A DNA stretch of 64,000 nt. It comes from Planctomycetaceae bacterium. GTDB taxonomy: Bacteria > Planctomycetota > Planctomycetia > Planctomycetales > Planctomycetaceae. Shown piece after piece: positions 46,656 to 56,317 of this stretch. Where the stretch lies: positions 1-64,000 of the forward strand of contig JAJDEJ010000262.1 of the NCBI GenBank assembly GCA_029259815.1, in the 5' to 3' direction. The notes beneath the pieces were generated by a model. It was given only the letters and a program-made list of their open reading frames with translations, was not told the origin of the DNA and made no database searches. How positions within the stretch are numbered: position 1 is the first letter of the stretch; every line of letters starts with the position of its first letter. A program made the position numbers and the translations under genes.

Positions 46656-49600
46656 TCAAGAAACCGGGCGGAGGAAGTAATTGTTGATCGGTTCGGCAGT
46701 GTCTGAACCCCAGAGACCATCGGGATTCTCAACTGAGACATCGTTGCCCAACTCGCCGCTCGCTTCGAGAGAGAACGAGAGGTCAACGAACTGACCAATC
46801 TGAATAATCGGGTTGCCATTCTCGTCATTCAAGAAGCCTTTGAAGGGCACCTTCATTTCCAGCATGTGACCATCGGCAGACAGGGCATAGTTCATAATGC
46901 CATCGACAACTGGACCTTTGTCCTGCACGAAGGTCACTGAATCATTGCCACCAAGTGCTGGGTCATTCTCCTTGTAGACCCACTGCGTCAGGAAGTCGTA
47001 ACTTCCGGGCAGGATCTCGACGAAGCCCGGCATGAACGGGCCCTGTGTCTTCGGCCCATTCCACAAATACTGTCCCTTTGATTGGTCGGCGAACGCCTGC
47101 TGGAGTTCGATGCTGTTACGCGCACCGTGGTTGATGGAGTGGTCCGTGTTGAAGGCCCCACTGAAGAACTCAATTTCGCTGTTCACGTCGTAACCGGTTG
47201 TGTCCGTCGTGCCGGTGTAGTAGCCGCCCTCGTAGAGTCCATATCCGGTTGAGTCATCCGTATCGACGTCGATGGTCATGATCACGTAGTAGCGACCTGC
47301 TCGCAGACCGTTGGCAAGATCTTCGACCTGCGTGCGCCCAATCACACCGCGGGATTCGAACAGGAAGTAGAAGTTCTCAGCATCGTGTGTGACCTTGTAG
47401 GACAACAGGTCGACGTCCGGATGGTCGACAAGGGCAGGTGTGTCCCCAGGCTGGTCATGGTCTGTATCGTGTTCATCGTCAACCGGATCGGTGAAGGTTG
47501 GCACGATCTCCCAGTCGGCAAAGCTGCCGTCGATCACGATCGGGTCTGCAGGCGAGGGATTTGCGGGTACAACACGGATGGCATCCGCAATCACATAGCC
47601 GTCAGCATCATCGGTGAGTTCAACAACGAGCGTGCCGTCCGTCACGAGCACCGTCATCAGGCTTTCCCAACTGCTGCCCAGGGTCGTGAAACCATCGGGA
47701 GCTTGTTCCTGATTGAGGTCGACTGTTCCGAGGACTGGACCTCCGACTCCATGAAAGGCGGTGAAAGGTGAGTCCGTCGCGCGGTTGGGATGTGCTGTCC
47801 AGGTGGCGGCGATTGTGTACTCACCAGGGGCAAGGCCGTTGAACGTCCAGCTGGCGACCTCAGAGCCATCTCCACTCGGTGAGTTACGGACATCACCTTG
47901 AAAACCATTGCTGAATACGGACTGATTCCAACCAGCAGTCGTGCTGAACTCAGGATCGCCATCATCGACAATCACACCCTGAGGTGGAGGAGGGTCGAGT
48001 GTCGGTTGCAGTCGAATGGCGTCAGCAATGACGAACTGATTCGCGTCGTTCGACAGTTCCACAACCAATGTGCTGCCGGTGATCGTGACGAGAGCCAGAT
48101 TCTCCCAGTTGGCTCCAACATCCAGGAAATCATCTGGAGCCAATTCCTGATTGACCAGGATCTTCTCAAGCAAATCGCCACCCACGCCATCACGAATTGA
48201 GTAAGGGGCATTCGTCGCGCGATTCTGGTTTGTGGTCCAAGTCGCGGCGACGACGTAGTTGCCCGGTGTCAATCCATCAAAGGCCCAGGTGGCGACACGT
48301 GAGCCGTTTCCGGCGGGGGCATTCGTCACATCAACCAGATAGCCATTTGACAGATGGGAGACGTTCCAACCGGAGGTTTTCGAAAAACGGGAGTCGCCGT
48401 CGTCGATGATTAGTCCCGCGGGCGTCTCCGGGCTCATGGTGGGGCGAATGCGGATCGCGTCTGCGATGACGAATTCATTGGCCGCATTGCTCAATTCGAC
48501 GACGAGAGTGCTTCCGGTGACAGTGACAATGGCCAGATTCTCCCATTCAGTGCCGTCATCGTTGAAGTCATCGGGGGCGAGTTCTTGATTCACAAGCACA
48601 CGATTGAGCTGATTACCCCCAACGCTGTCGAGGATTGTGTAGGGAGCGTTCGTCGCACGGTTCGGGTGAGCCACCCATGTTGCAGCGACCTGATATCTAC
48701 CGGGTGCAAGCCCGTCAAACTGCCAGCTGGCCACACTCGCTCCCGAACCCTGGGCAACGTTGCGAACGTCGCCGTCACGCGCATTGGCATTGCTCACTGC
48801 GACAAATCCACCGACTGTTGAGAACCCGGCTTCGCCATCATCGATGATCGTTGCGGGCGTCAGGTCCAACGCGGCGTCGAGCATACTGACGACGTTATCG
48901 AACTTCCACGCTCCGCGACCAAGGGTCCCGGCGACGAGCACATCATCGGCGATGTCGTATTCCATGTCATACACGAGTACGTTGGGCAAGTCGGCACCCA
49001 GCGGAACCCAGACTCCCGGGTCGGTGGTCGACGAGGCAAAGACACCCTGGTTGGTGCCGACGACGATCGCATCGATATTTGGACCAGCGACAAAGCGGAT
49101 TGACCGCAGGTCACTCGCCATCGTCAGCAGGTTGCCCGTGATGTCTGTCCAAGAGACGCCTTCGTTGGTGGTGGTGAAGACCTGATTCGAGTCGATGATG
49201 AATGCGGTTGCCCAATCGTCGGAGTCAATGGCCAAATCGCGAATGGTGCCCGTCGTTGGGTCGCTTGAGGTTGGAGCGAGTGGCCCTGCCGTCGACCGGA
49301 AGTAGACATCGCTGCCCGAGCCGACCCAGAGAACGTCCAAGTTGGGAACGCCGCTCTTGTTGCCACCGTACTCGATCGCATTCTGCGTGATGCTGCCGTT
49401 GAAGACACCGGATCCGACTTGCGCAATGGTGTTCCCCTGGTTGAGCGACTCATAGGTGGAGTTGCCTCCCTGGATGACGAGCCGTTGTGGGTCGATGTTG
49501 TTCAACTCGACAGGCGTTCGGAAGGCACCGACGAATGGAGACCCAGACGAAACAGTGAGCGCGGGAAAGGCGGTGCCAATGAGATTCCCACTGGCATCCC

Positions 49601-51377
49601 AGGTGGTTCGCCTGAATGCCCCCAGATTCTGAAAGCTGGTGTAACGAATCGACTGTCCGCTTGCTGCGAGAGTGATGTCATCGATGGCGACATCGCCGCC
49701 GTCAGCGGTCGACAAGCTATCCCATGTGTTGGCTCCCTCGGCGGGCTGATAGGTCGTGCCTGTGTCCTGATTGCCGGTCGCACCCACATTCGAGACGGCA
49801 TCCCATGCGACATCATGTGCTTCGGTGACTTGCAGATCACCAATGATGCCGAACCAGTCGCCAGTATCTGATTGCGGATTTGTCCGTCGGTAGATGCCGC
49901 CATCGTCGACTTCGATGATGTTACCGTTGGCATCGAAGACCATCTCCCGCGAGTCAGCATGGGGTGAACTGGAACTGGCAGTGCCTCCCCCGGCGGGGCC
50001 GAGTGTGTTGCTGTGAGTGAGGTGCACGAACTGTGTGCCTGCGGCTTTGGACGCATCACCTCGGAACAGACGACCGGAGAAATCGGTGGCACCGACGGAG
50101 GTTGGACTTTGGAATTCGAGCGGCTGCCGATCGCCTCCAACGTACACAATGTTGGCATCGTTGGGATCCGCGACCATCGAGAAGTGGATGGCTCCCTGAC
50201 CGCCTGCGATCTCCTCGGGGGTCGAACCCGGTCCTGGTCCCTTACCACCGCCGGGGTTAAGTCCAACATCTGTGCCGTTCTCGTTTGTGGAGGGCGTGTC
50301 CATCTGCACCCATGTCGTCCCACCATTGCCAGAACGGAACAGGCCATCGACTTGTCCAAAGTTGATCACGGAAACGTAGACATTGTTGCTCGTGCCCACA
50401 GCCATTTCGAGATTGCTGGTGCCGTTGCCAATCAGAGCATCAATGGCCGCACTGCTGACCTTCGTCCAGCTGGCGCCCTGATCGACCGACTTGTAAATGC
50501 CGTTCTGTCCGCCGGGATCTGCGAACACGATTGACGTGTAGAGCACATTGGGATCGGTGGGATCGGCGACAAGGTCATAGCTGACCCCGCCAGGCAACCC
50601 CGTCGACGATCCGTTTCCGACGGATATCTGTGCAAATGTCGCTCCGCCATTCGTACTACGGAAGATGCCAGTGCTGCTGGAACCGAAACTGTCCGCCGTG
50701 TTCACAGAAACGACGATCGTGTTGCCGTTCGCATGAATGCCGGAGATGTTCTTGCCCACGAGCGTGCCGCTGCCATCCACGACGTTGAGCGTCGCTCCGT
50801 CATCGGTCGTCCGCAGCAGTCCGATCCGATTGTTGCCGATACGTCCGAAGCTGCTATATCGTCCAATACCTGCGTAGACTGTGTTGGATGTTGCATCGCC
50901 GACGTCGAACGTCAATGCTCCAATGGACTGCGAAGGGAGACTGTCTGAAAGCGGGATCCAATTGGGAGAGGCGGCTGTCGCATTCGTCGTCTTCCAGAGC
51001 CCGCCGTTGGTGCCGCCGGCATAGAGAATGTCTGCATTGGTCGGGTGCGCAATGACCGTGTGCAGCGCACCAACGATTTGATCGTTCGGGCTGATGTTCT
51101 CGACCTGTCCGTCAGTTGCTGAGAAGGGACCAATCGGATTCCAACTGAGCAGTGTGCGGTCTTCGAGCAACTCCACTCGCGCAGACGTTGTACCCGTCAG
51201 TCCGACCATGACATCACGTCGGCGGCGGTTTCGCAAGCGACGTCGAGAAACTCCGCGTTCCAGAGCACTCCGGAGGCGTTGGGACAGCGTGGGGATGCGA
51301 GTGGGCGTCACTGGAATCCGAATCAAGAAGGGGCGCGGCTCCACAGAGTGACACCGTCCATCTCCACAGAGTGACAC
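46656..51377 (-). CDS. Giant surface protein: LEPR-XLL-like motif, BNR propeller, three golvesin-like repeats
   Basis: A 1573-residue protein. The N-terminus is strongly basic (RRRLRNRRRRD) and holds VELLEDRTLLS at about residues 67-77, the planctomycete LEPR-XLL-type sorting motif. Residues about 80-830 read as a BNR/Vps10-like propeller (STNGGATFAQISVG, SVDQGASWTKV, RSGNGGTTWVQMD, TTNEGVSWTDITG). Three tandem golvesin C-terminal-like units follow at about 845-985, 990-1130 and 1135-1275, each opening with IIDDGD/E text and holding AATWxxxxNRATxxPxxI and VVELSNxAxxFVIADAIR. The C-terminus (about 1285-1573) is a beta-rich domain. The likely role is a cell-surface or secreted adhesive protein. 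The frame opens with GTG 51377 inside a 23-bp tandem repeat; the true start is uncertain. Confidence 0.85.
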   Translation of the reverse strand: MSLCGDGRCHSVEPRPFLIRIPVTPTRIPTLSQRLRSALERGVSRRRLRNRRRRDVMVGLTGTTSARVELLEDRTLLSWNPIGPFSATDGQVENISPNDQIVGALHTVIAHPTNADILYAGGTNGGLWKTTNATAASPNWIPLSDSLPSQSIGALTFDVGDATSNTVYAGIGRYSSFGRIGNNRIGLLRTTDDGATLNVVDGSGTLVGKNISGIHANGNTIVVSVNTADSFGSSSTGIFRSTNGGATFAQISVGNGSSTGLPGGVSYDLVADPTDPNVLYTSIVFADPGGQNGIYKSVDQGASWTKVSSAAIDALIGNGTSNLEMAVGTSNNVYVSVINFGQVDGLFRSGNGGTTWVQMDTPSTNENGTDVGLNPGGGKGPGPGSTPEEIAGGQGAIHFSMVADPNDANIVYVGGDRQPLEFQSPTSVGATDFSGRLFRGDASKAAGTQFVHLTHSNTLGPAGGGTASSSSPHADSREMVFDANGNIIEVDDGGIYRRTNPQSDTGDWFGIIGDLQVTEAHDVAWDAVSNVGATGNQDTGTTYQPAEGANTWDSLSTADGGDVAIDDITLAASGQSIRYTSFQNLGAFRRTTWDASGNLIGTAFPALTVSSGSPFVGAFRTPVELNNIDPQRLVIQGGNSTYESLNQGNTIAQVGSGVFNGSITQNAIEYGGNKSGVPNLDVLWVGSGSDVYFRSTAGPLAPTSSDPTTGTIRDLAIDSDDWATAFIIDSNQVFTTTNEGVSWTDITGNLLTMASDLRSIRFVAGPNIDAIVVGTNQGVFASSTTDPGVWVPLGADLPNVLVYDMEYDIADDVLVAGTLGRGAWKFDNVVSMLDAALDLTPATIIDDGEAGFSTVGGFVAVSNANARDGDVRNVAQGSGASVASWQFDGLAPGRYQVAATWVAHPNRATNAPYTILDSVGGNQLNRVLVNQELAPDDFNDDGTEWENLAIVTVTGSTLVVELSNAANEFVIADAIRIRPTMSPETPAGLIIDDGDSRFSKTSGWNVSHLSNGYLVDVTNAPAGNGSRVATWAFDGLTPGNYVVAATWTTNQNRATNAPYSIRDGVGGDLLEKILVNQELAPDDFLDVGANWENLALVTITGSTLVVELSNDANQFVIADAIRLQPTLDPPPPQGVIVDDGDPEFSTTAGWNQSVFSNGFQGDVRNSPSGDGSEVASWTFNGLAPGEYTIAATWTAHPNRATDSPFTAFHGVGGPVLGTVDLNQEQAPDGFTTLGSSWESLMTVLVTDGTLVVELTDDADGYVIADAIRVVPANPSPADPIVIDGSFADWEIVPTFTDPVDDEHDTDHDQPGDTPALVDHPDVDLLSYKVTHDAENFYFLFESRGVIGRTQVEDLANGLRAGRYYVIMTIDVDTDDSTGYGLYEGGYYTGTTDTTGYDVNSEIEFFSGAFNTDHSINHGARNSIELQQAFADQSKGQYLWNGPKTQGPFMPGFVEILPGSYDFLTQWVYKENDPALGGNDSVTFVQDKGPVVDGIMNYALSADGHMLEMKVPFKGFLNDENGNPIIQIGQFVDLSFSLEASGELGNDVSVENPDGLWGSDTAEPINNYFLRPVS

Positions 51378-51384
51378 CGTCCAT
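51339..51384. repeat. Perfect 23-bp tandem duplication at a gene start
   Basis: Two adjacent identical copies (51339-51361 and 51362-51384) of ctccacagagtgacaccgtc followed by cat. The unit length is not a multiple of three, so each copy's cat (ATG on the minus strand) enters a frame other than that of the giant protein. The repeat covers the only upstream start candidates of that gene. Confidence 0.85.
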
Positions 51385-51803
51385 TACGACGGGACATTGT
51401 GAAACGTCCCTCCCTGGTGTCCCACACCCGAGGACATCCTCAGGGACGCTCCGCCTCACTGATATAGTACATCGACTTTTCGGAATAGGGTATCTGCGCA
51501 AGTCTTTTACTGGTATCCGCATGAATACTGACTGTCAACGCAGCACGTGAGACAAGCTTGACGGACCTTCCTCGGACTCACCGATTGACGGCTCCCGGGG
51601 ACATCGACTTCGGGCGAATCACGTCCCATGACGCACGATTCGTCATCGACTACGTCAATCCTACGTCAATTCAGACTTTCAAAATTTGAAGCCGTTGGGA
51701 CATTGCTGATCCCGATTCACGCAAGGACCGCGAGTCAGCGAGGAGTGTGATACGATGTGCTGGCACTTGATGCTTGGGTGGAGTCTGACAGAAAGGCGCG
51801 GAG
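51385..51803. other. Gap without recognised gene
   Basis: 419 bases between two divergent genes, so the promoters of both the giant protein and the prenyltransferase-like protein should be here. A short inverted repeat lies near 51420-51450 (cacccgaggacatcctcagg). The 9-base unit tacgtcaat occurs twice in a row at about 51652-51670 (direct repeat). Nothing else was recognised. Confidence 0.6.
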
Positions 51804-53009
51804 ATGCAGAACGCTCGCCGAAGACCGAAGATCAATTCCTCCCGAGAGAGTCTTTCACCGTGGTCGTCAGATCCGCGCAGAACTTCGCTGGCGATCATGG
51901 TCATCACACTCTTGTTAGTCATGCCCGCTTCTGCGGACGATAGCGAGTCGCCGCTTCGCTTCTCGCGACCGCCGTTTGAGGTTTTGTCACCCGCACAACG
52001 AACCAAGGTCGAACGGTCCATTCAACAGGGCTTGGAATTTCTCGCCGGCCAACAGCAGCCGAACGGGTCGTTCCTGTCGCGTGACAGCGGACAGCCGGGC
52101 ATCACGGGGCTGTGTGTGATGGCCTCCCTGTCGAATGGAGACACGCCGGGGCAGGGTCCAGATGGCGAGAGGCTCAGTCGTGCGATCGACTTCGTGTTGA
52201 GTTGCCAACGCGATGATGGTCTGTTGTCTTTCGTCGAGCCGGAGCGCGGCCACGTGCATGACGGGGCGTCGCATGCCGTCAACTACAACAATGCCATCGC
52301 CGGACTCATGCTGGGCGAGGCCTACGGCATGTGCAGTGACGAGCAGAACACCCGCATTCACAAGGCCATGAAGTCAGCCCTGGCCTTCATGCGCAAGCAA
52401 CAACTCAAGCCTAAGCGGCAAGCCAAGGATCGTGGCGGTGTCCGCTATAAGCATCAGCGATTGTATGTTGACGCCGACTTGTCGGTCACGTCGTGGCAGA
52501 TCATGTTCATGCGATCGGCCCTCAACGCGGGGTTCGATGTTCCGAAAGAGTATGTTGACGATGCGATGACCTACGTGAAGAGCTGTTACAGCGACAGGTG
52601 GGGATCATTCGTGTACGGCCATTCGTCCTTCGATGGCGTGCCCACACGTGGCACAGCCGGCGGCGGGATTGTCTGTCTGTCACTCAGCGGTCAGCACAAC
52701 AGCGACATGGCCCAACAGACCGGTCGCTGGATCCTTGAACAATCGTTCGATCGTTACAACAACGGGGCAGGGCCGTATCACTATGGAGCCTACTATTGCT
52801 CTCAGGCCATGTTTCAGCTCGGCGGTGACGACTGGGAGCAATTCTATCCGCCTTTCGTCGATTCTCTGACCCGCTTCCAACGCAATGACGGCTCATGGGA
52901 CATCGAACGAAACGTCAACGGAGATACCTTCGGCAACTGCTATACGACCGCCTTGTGCGTCCTCGCCCTCACCCCGCCCTATCAACTGCTGCCGATCTAT
53001 CAGCGTTAG
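51804..53009 (+). CDS. Secreted prenyltransferase/squalene-cyclase-like repeat protein
   Basis: A 401-residue protein of the prenyltransferase alpha/alpha-barrel repeat group. A basic leader and a hydrophobic export helix (LAIMVITLLLVMPASADD) precede repeated helix pairs: IQQGLEFLAGQQQPNGSF, AIDFVLSCQRDDGLLSF, ALAFMRKQQLKPKRQ, SVTSWQIMFMRSALNAGFDV, WILEQSFDRYNNGAGPYHY and SLTRFQRNDGSWD. The W/Q-rich repeats resemble the squalene-hopene cyclase fold, but the DXDD catalytic motif was not seen and the protein is short, so cyclase activity is unlikely. It is a common secreted planctomycete type; function unknown. Confidence 0.85.
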   Translation: MQNARRRPKINSSRESLSPWSSDPRRTSLAIMVITLLLVMPASADDSESPLRFSRPPFEVLSPAQRTKVERSIQQGLEFLAGQQQPNGSFLSRDSGQPGITGLCVMASLSNGDTPGQGPDGERLSRAIDFVLSCQRDDGLLSFVEPERGHVHDGASHAVNYNNAIAGLMLGEAYGMCSDEQNTRIHKAMKSALAFMRKQQLKPKRQAKDRGGVRYKHQRLYVDADLSVTSWQIMFMRSALNAGFDVPKEYVDDAMTYVKSCYSDRWGSFVYGHSSFDGVPTRGTAGGGIVCLSLSGQHNSDMAQQTGRWILEQSFDRYNNGAGPYHYGAYYCSQAMFQLGGDDWEQFYPPFVDSLTRFQRNDGSWDIERNVNGDTFGNCYTTALCVLALTPPYQLLPIYQR

Positions 53010-53179
53010 TGAGTCAACTGGGGAACTGCCAAAAGCCATCCATCGCATGGATGCATCCGCCCCTTGCTTGACGAGACCACTTACTACGATCGTCCCCCCC
53101 GACCGGCTACGATGAGTACTGCGTGTACTGACATCATCGATGTATAAACGGCCATCAACACAACAGGGGAAGAGCAGTT

Positions 53180-54823
53180 ATGTCAAAGGTCCACGGGGGG
53201 AAACTGGCCGCACGCACGCTCAAGAACGCCGGAGTCGAGTGCATCTTCACCCTGTGTGGCGGACATGTGATGCCCATCTATGACGGCTGCCTCGACGAGG
53301 ACATTCGCATCATCGATGTGAGGCATGAGCAGGCGACGACACATGCCGCCGATGCGTGGGCAAGGGTCAACCCCGGTAAGATTGGCGTCGCCGTTGTGAC
53401 AGCCGGTCCGGGGGTGACCGACTGTGTGACCGGTGTTGCGAATGCATGGCGAGCCAACTCACCCATCCTCGTGTTTGGCGGACAGGGACCACTGTCCAAC
53501 TTGCGTCGCGGGTCGTTGCAGGAAATGGATCATGTCAGTGTGATGAAGCCGATCACCAAATGGGCCGATGCGTGTTACGACACGGCTCGCATCGGTGAAT
53601 ACGTCGAGACGGGTATCAAACATGCGGTCTCCGGCTCACCCGGTCCTGCTTATCTAGAGATCCCGATGGACGTGCTGATGAACACGTCGGACGGAGCCAC
53701 AATGAATGACCGCCCCATCTCGACGATCCCGCCCGCCATCACCCCGGACAAATCGTCGGCTCTCGAAGCACTCGACATCCTGAGATCAGCCGAGCGACCG
53801 ATGCTCATGGCCGGCACGAGTGTCAAATGGTCCAACGCTCAACAACAACTCAACACGTTCCTCGAACAGACGAACATCCCTGCATACGCCAACGGCATGG
53901 GACGGGGCACCATCCCGCGCGGGTCAAAGCACCTGTTCAATCGCACTCGCCGCGCTGCGACGTCGGAGTGTGACGTGATGGTCCTCGCGGGCACGGTCCT
54001 CGATTTCCGCATGGGCTTCGGTCAGAAGATCCCGCCATCAACAAAGATCATCCAACTCGACATGGACTACACGTTGATCGGTCACAACCGACCATCGGAC
54101 GTCGCTCTCGTCGGCAACCTCGCCTGCAGTTTCGACCTGCTCAATCAAACGATGCAGGACGAAGGCATCTCACTCGACTTCAGCGATTACTCTGCCAAGC
54201 TGCGAGCGGGAGAGGACGCTGCCGAGCAGGAACTCGCCGGTCGCTACTCGTCAGGCGATTCACCCATCGACCCGCTCCGACTCTGCAAGGAGATCGCTGA
54301 CGCGGTGACCGACGACATGATCGTGATCGGCGACGGAGGCGACATCGTGGCACAGGCATCGAAGGTCGTCCCGATCCCTCGCAATGGATACTGGATGGAC
54401 CCCGGCCCACTCGGCACGCTTGGCGTGGGCATGCCCTTCGCCCTCGCCGCCCAGGTGGCACATCCGGATAAACGCGTGATGATCATCTATGGCGACGGCA
54501 GCTTCGGCCTCAACGGCTTCGAGTACGACACGGCTGTCCGCTTTGGCCTCCCCATCGTGGGCATCGTGGGCAACGACGCAGCCTGGGGCCAGATGATGCG
54601 TCCGCAGGCTCACTTCTTCGGCAAGGAACGCATGGTCGCCACGCAACTCGCCTACACCCGCTACGACAAGATCGTTGAAGCCATGGGCGGGCACGGCGAA
54701 CACGTCACCCAGCCGGATGACATCGCACCGGCCATTCAGCGCGCCTTCGAGAGCGGCAAACCGGCCTGCGTCAACGTCGAGATGAAACAGGACACGACCT
54801 ACGCCGGCGGTTCGTACATCTGA
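53180..54823 (+). CDS. ThDP-dependent enzyme, acetolactate-synthase/2-hydroxyacyl-CoA-lyase-like
   Basis: A 547-residue thiamine-diphosphate enzyme with the three-domain acetolactate synthase layout. The N-terminal PYR domain has the catalytic Glu in DVRHEQATTHAADAWAR and AGPGVTDCVTGVANA; the middle domain lies at about 190-330; the PP domain holds the metal/ThDP motif GDGSFGLNGFEYDTAVRFGL, PIVGIVGNDAAWGQM. A DVxHE-type Glu plus the ending TYAGGSYI fits both acetolactate-synthase-like and oxalyl-CoA decarboxylase/2-hydroxyacyl-CoA lyase proteins; no isoleucine-valine operon genes are nearby, so it is not a normal ilvB. Reaction unproven. Shine-Dalgarno-like aggggaagag precedes the ATG. Confidence 0.9.
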   Translation: MSKVHGGKLAARTLKNAGVECIFTLCGGHVMPIYDGCLDEDIRIIDVRHEQATTHAADAWARVNPGKIGVAVVTAGPGVTDCVTGVANAWRANSPILVFGGQGPLSNLRRGSLQEMDHVSVMKPITKWADACYDTARIGEYVETGIKHAVSGSPGPAYLEIPMDVLMNTSDGATMNDRPISTIPPAITPDKSSALEALDILRSAERPMLMAGTSVKWSNAQQQLNTFLEQTNIPAYANGMGRGTIPRGSKHLFNRTRRAATSECDVMVLAGTVLDFRMGFGQKIPPSTKIIQLDMDYTLIGHNRPSDVALVGNLACSFDLLNQTMQDEGISLDFSDYSAKLRAGEDAAEQELAGRYSSGDSPIDPLRLCKEIADAVTDDMIVIGDGGDIVAQASKVVPIPRNGYWMDPGPLGTLGVGMPFALAAQVAHPDKRVMIIYGDGSFGLNGFEYDTAVRFGLPIVGIVGNDAAWGQMMRPQAHFFGKERMVATQLAYTRYDKIVEAMGGHGEHVTQPDDIAPAIQRAFESGKPACVNVEMKQDTTYAGGSYI

Positions 54824-54870
54824 GCGATCACATTCCCACAGACCAGCCGTTGTCATTCTTGCGAAGGGTT

Positions 54871-54970
54871 GTCATTCCCGCGAAGGCGGGAATCCAGTGC
54901 GCACTGAAGTGATGTCCTTGTTTGTCTTGAGATTCGACGTTGTCTGGATTCCCGCCTTCGCGGGAATGAC
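54871..54970. repeat. Inverted repeat, CATTCCCGCGAAGGCGGGAAT family
   Basis: The left arm 54871-54897 (gtcattcccgcgaaggcggg plus aatccag) and right arm 54944-54970 (ctggattcccgccttcgcgg plus gaatgac) are exact reverse complements, with a 46-base spacer. Each arm is itself a hairpin (cccgcgaaggcggg). A partial extra copy (gtcattcttgcgaaggg) lies at about 54852. This is the widely dispersed family whose spurious translation reads HSREGGNP; its origin and mobility are unknown to me. Confidence 0.92.
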
Positions 54971-55011
54971 GTGAATCACGAGCAGGAGGACGGGTAACGG
55001 TCACATACATC

Positions 55012-55028
55012 GAGCCGTCGGCTTGGGA
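55012..55028. repeat. Half copy, CCAAGCCGACGGC family (copy E)
   Basis: gagccgtcggcttggga, the right-arm sequence of the family, without a left arm, a few bases before the 3' end of the TIGR03032 gene. Confidence 0.7.
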
Positions 55029-55032
55029 GAGG

Positions 55033-56190
55033 TTAGAGCGACTGTTCTTCGCCGATGATCATCAGGCGTTCGATCTCGTTGTTCTGGAAGCCGACAGCCA
55101 TCGGTTGACGTGTGCCGGGGAGGGTCACAACGTCGTAGAGTTCAGTGACGAGTGATCCGTCCAGCCGCAGCGAGTGGGCGATGGCGCCCGTGTTCAGGTC
55201 GATCACCTGCAACCCGCAGCGGGCCTCTGCCTGTTTTTCAGTGAGACGCTCGTCCAACGCAAGGCCATGAAAGCTGACGTGCCTCGGTTTGGACAGCGTG
55301 GCGATGGCGTAGTCCCCCTGGAACGCGAGTCCTCGCAGATATCCCGGACAGAACGCGACCGGCTCGAACTTGCCGCTGTCGAGATCGACCCGACCGAACT
55401 CTCCCGTGCCCGAATTGTGGACCCAGAGTTGATCACGATACCAGCGGGGCGAGTGAGGCATTGACAGGCCACGAGCGACGACCTCGTTCTGTTGCACGTC
55501 GATGATGCAGCCGCCGTCCTGTCTGCGGTCGCGCCAACCATCGTTGACGTCCGACTCCGACACCGCCGTCACATAGGCCGGCTCGCCGTCCTTTATCGCC
55601 AAACCATTGAGATGACAGCGGTCCTCCGGCACGAGAGCCGAGAGGAATCGCGGCTTCCACAACGGCACAAAGTTTGAGTTCTCCGAGATGGTCGCGAGGC
55701 AACCGAACAGCGTGTTCACGAAGACGAGCCGTCCGTTCTTGTCGACCGCCATGTCGTGCACGTCGAGGTGGCCGGTGGTGTAGCCGACGCGCGGGATGTA
55801 CGCGAAGTCATACCCCCGGTTGACCCACGCGGGAATGGCCGAGTCGGGCTTCTCGGGATCGGGGGCCTGATGGGGGATGGCCTGCGTGGTTGAGCGTTCC
55901 AGCCGCCAGAGTTGATACCGCGAACTGAGCCAAATCGACTGCGCATCGGGAGCGGCCCACATGCCCATGCAATGCTTGAACGTCCGCTCGAACAACGACA
56001 GCGAACGATCGGCCTTACAACCCACAAAGAAGACCTTCCCCGTCTGATAGGTCGTGAAGGCCAGGCTCATTCTCTGTTCGGTCAGCCAATCCGTGAAGTA
56101 CCGCGACGCCATCGCATTGAGCCAGGGTTTGGCAGCAGTCGAGCCTGATGTGGATAGCGGTATCTCGGAGGATGTGGGTTGATCAGTCAT
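55033..56190 (-). CDS. TIGR03032 family protein
   Basis: A 385-residue protein of the uncharacterised TIGR03032 family, which is built from beta-propeller-like strands. The typical opening text is present (WLTEQRMSLAFTTYQTGKVF, FVGCKADRSLSLFERTFKHC then MGMWA). The rest reads as repeated strands (YIPRVGYTTGHLDVHDMAVD, PLWKPRFLSALVPEDRCHLN, HSPRWYRDQLWVHNSGTGEF, GYLRGLAFQGDYAIATLSKP). No enzyme motif is recognised. It is often seen near peptide or exopolysaccharide genes in other bacteria, but not here. No signal peptide. Its stop is followed by intergenic repeats (54871-55028). Confidence 0.9.
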   Translation of the reverse strand: MTDQPTSSEIPLSTSGSTAAKPWLNAMASRYFTDWLTEQRMSLAFTTYQTGKVFFVGCKADRSLSLFERTFKHCMGMWAAPDAQSIWLSSRYQLWRLERSTTQAIPHQAPDPEKPDSAIPAWVNRGYDFAYIPRVGYTTGHLDVHDMAVDKNGRLVFVNTLFGCLATISENSNFVPLWKPRFLSALVPEDRCHLNGLAIKDGEPAYVTAVSESDVNDGWRDRRQDGGCIIDVQQNEVVARGLSMPHSPRWYRDQLWVHNSGTGEFGRVDLDSGKFEPVAFCPGYLRGLAFQGDYAIATLSKPRHVSFHGLALDERLTEKQAEARCGLQVIDLNTGAIAHSLRLDGSLVTELYDVVTLPGTRQPMAVGFQNNEIERLMIIGEEQSL

Positions 56191-56317
56191 CTTGAATACT
56201 TGTGACTTGGGCTTGAGTACAGGAGTGCACGTTTCTTAATTAGCTCCCAATCTGGCACAAAGACATCCCTGACATCAACGCCCATGAGCCGATAGATTGC
56301 AAGGCTCTCGAATCACA

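Noticed and set aside
47385-47771. 128-codon open frame on the plus strand
   Set aside because: Antisense to the giant surface protein in its golvesin-repeat region; no domain.
48000-48850. Regularly spaced repeats, first taken for a CRISPR-like array
   Set aside because: The units are about 430 bases, vary in sequence and encode golvesin-like domains inside one gene.
54828-55010. Open frame on the minus strand translating as HSREGGNP...WIPAFAGMT
   Set aside because: It is the phantom translation of the inverted repeat at 54871-54970, not a protein gene.
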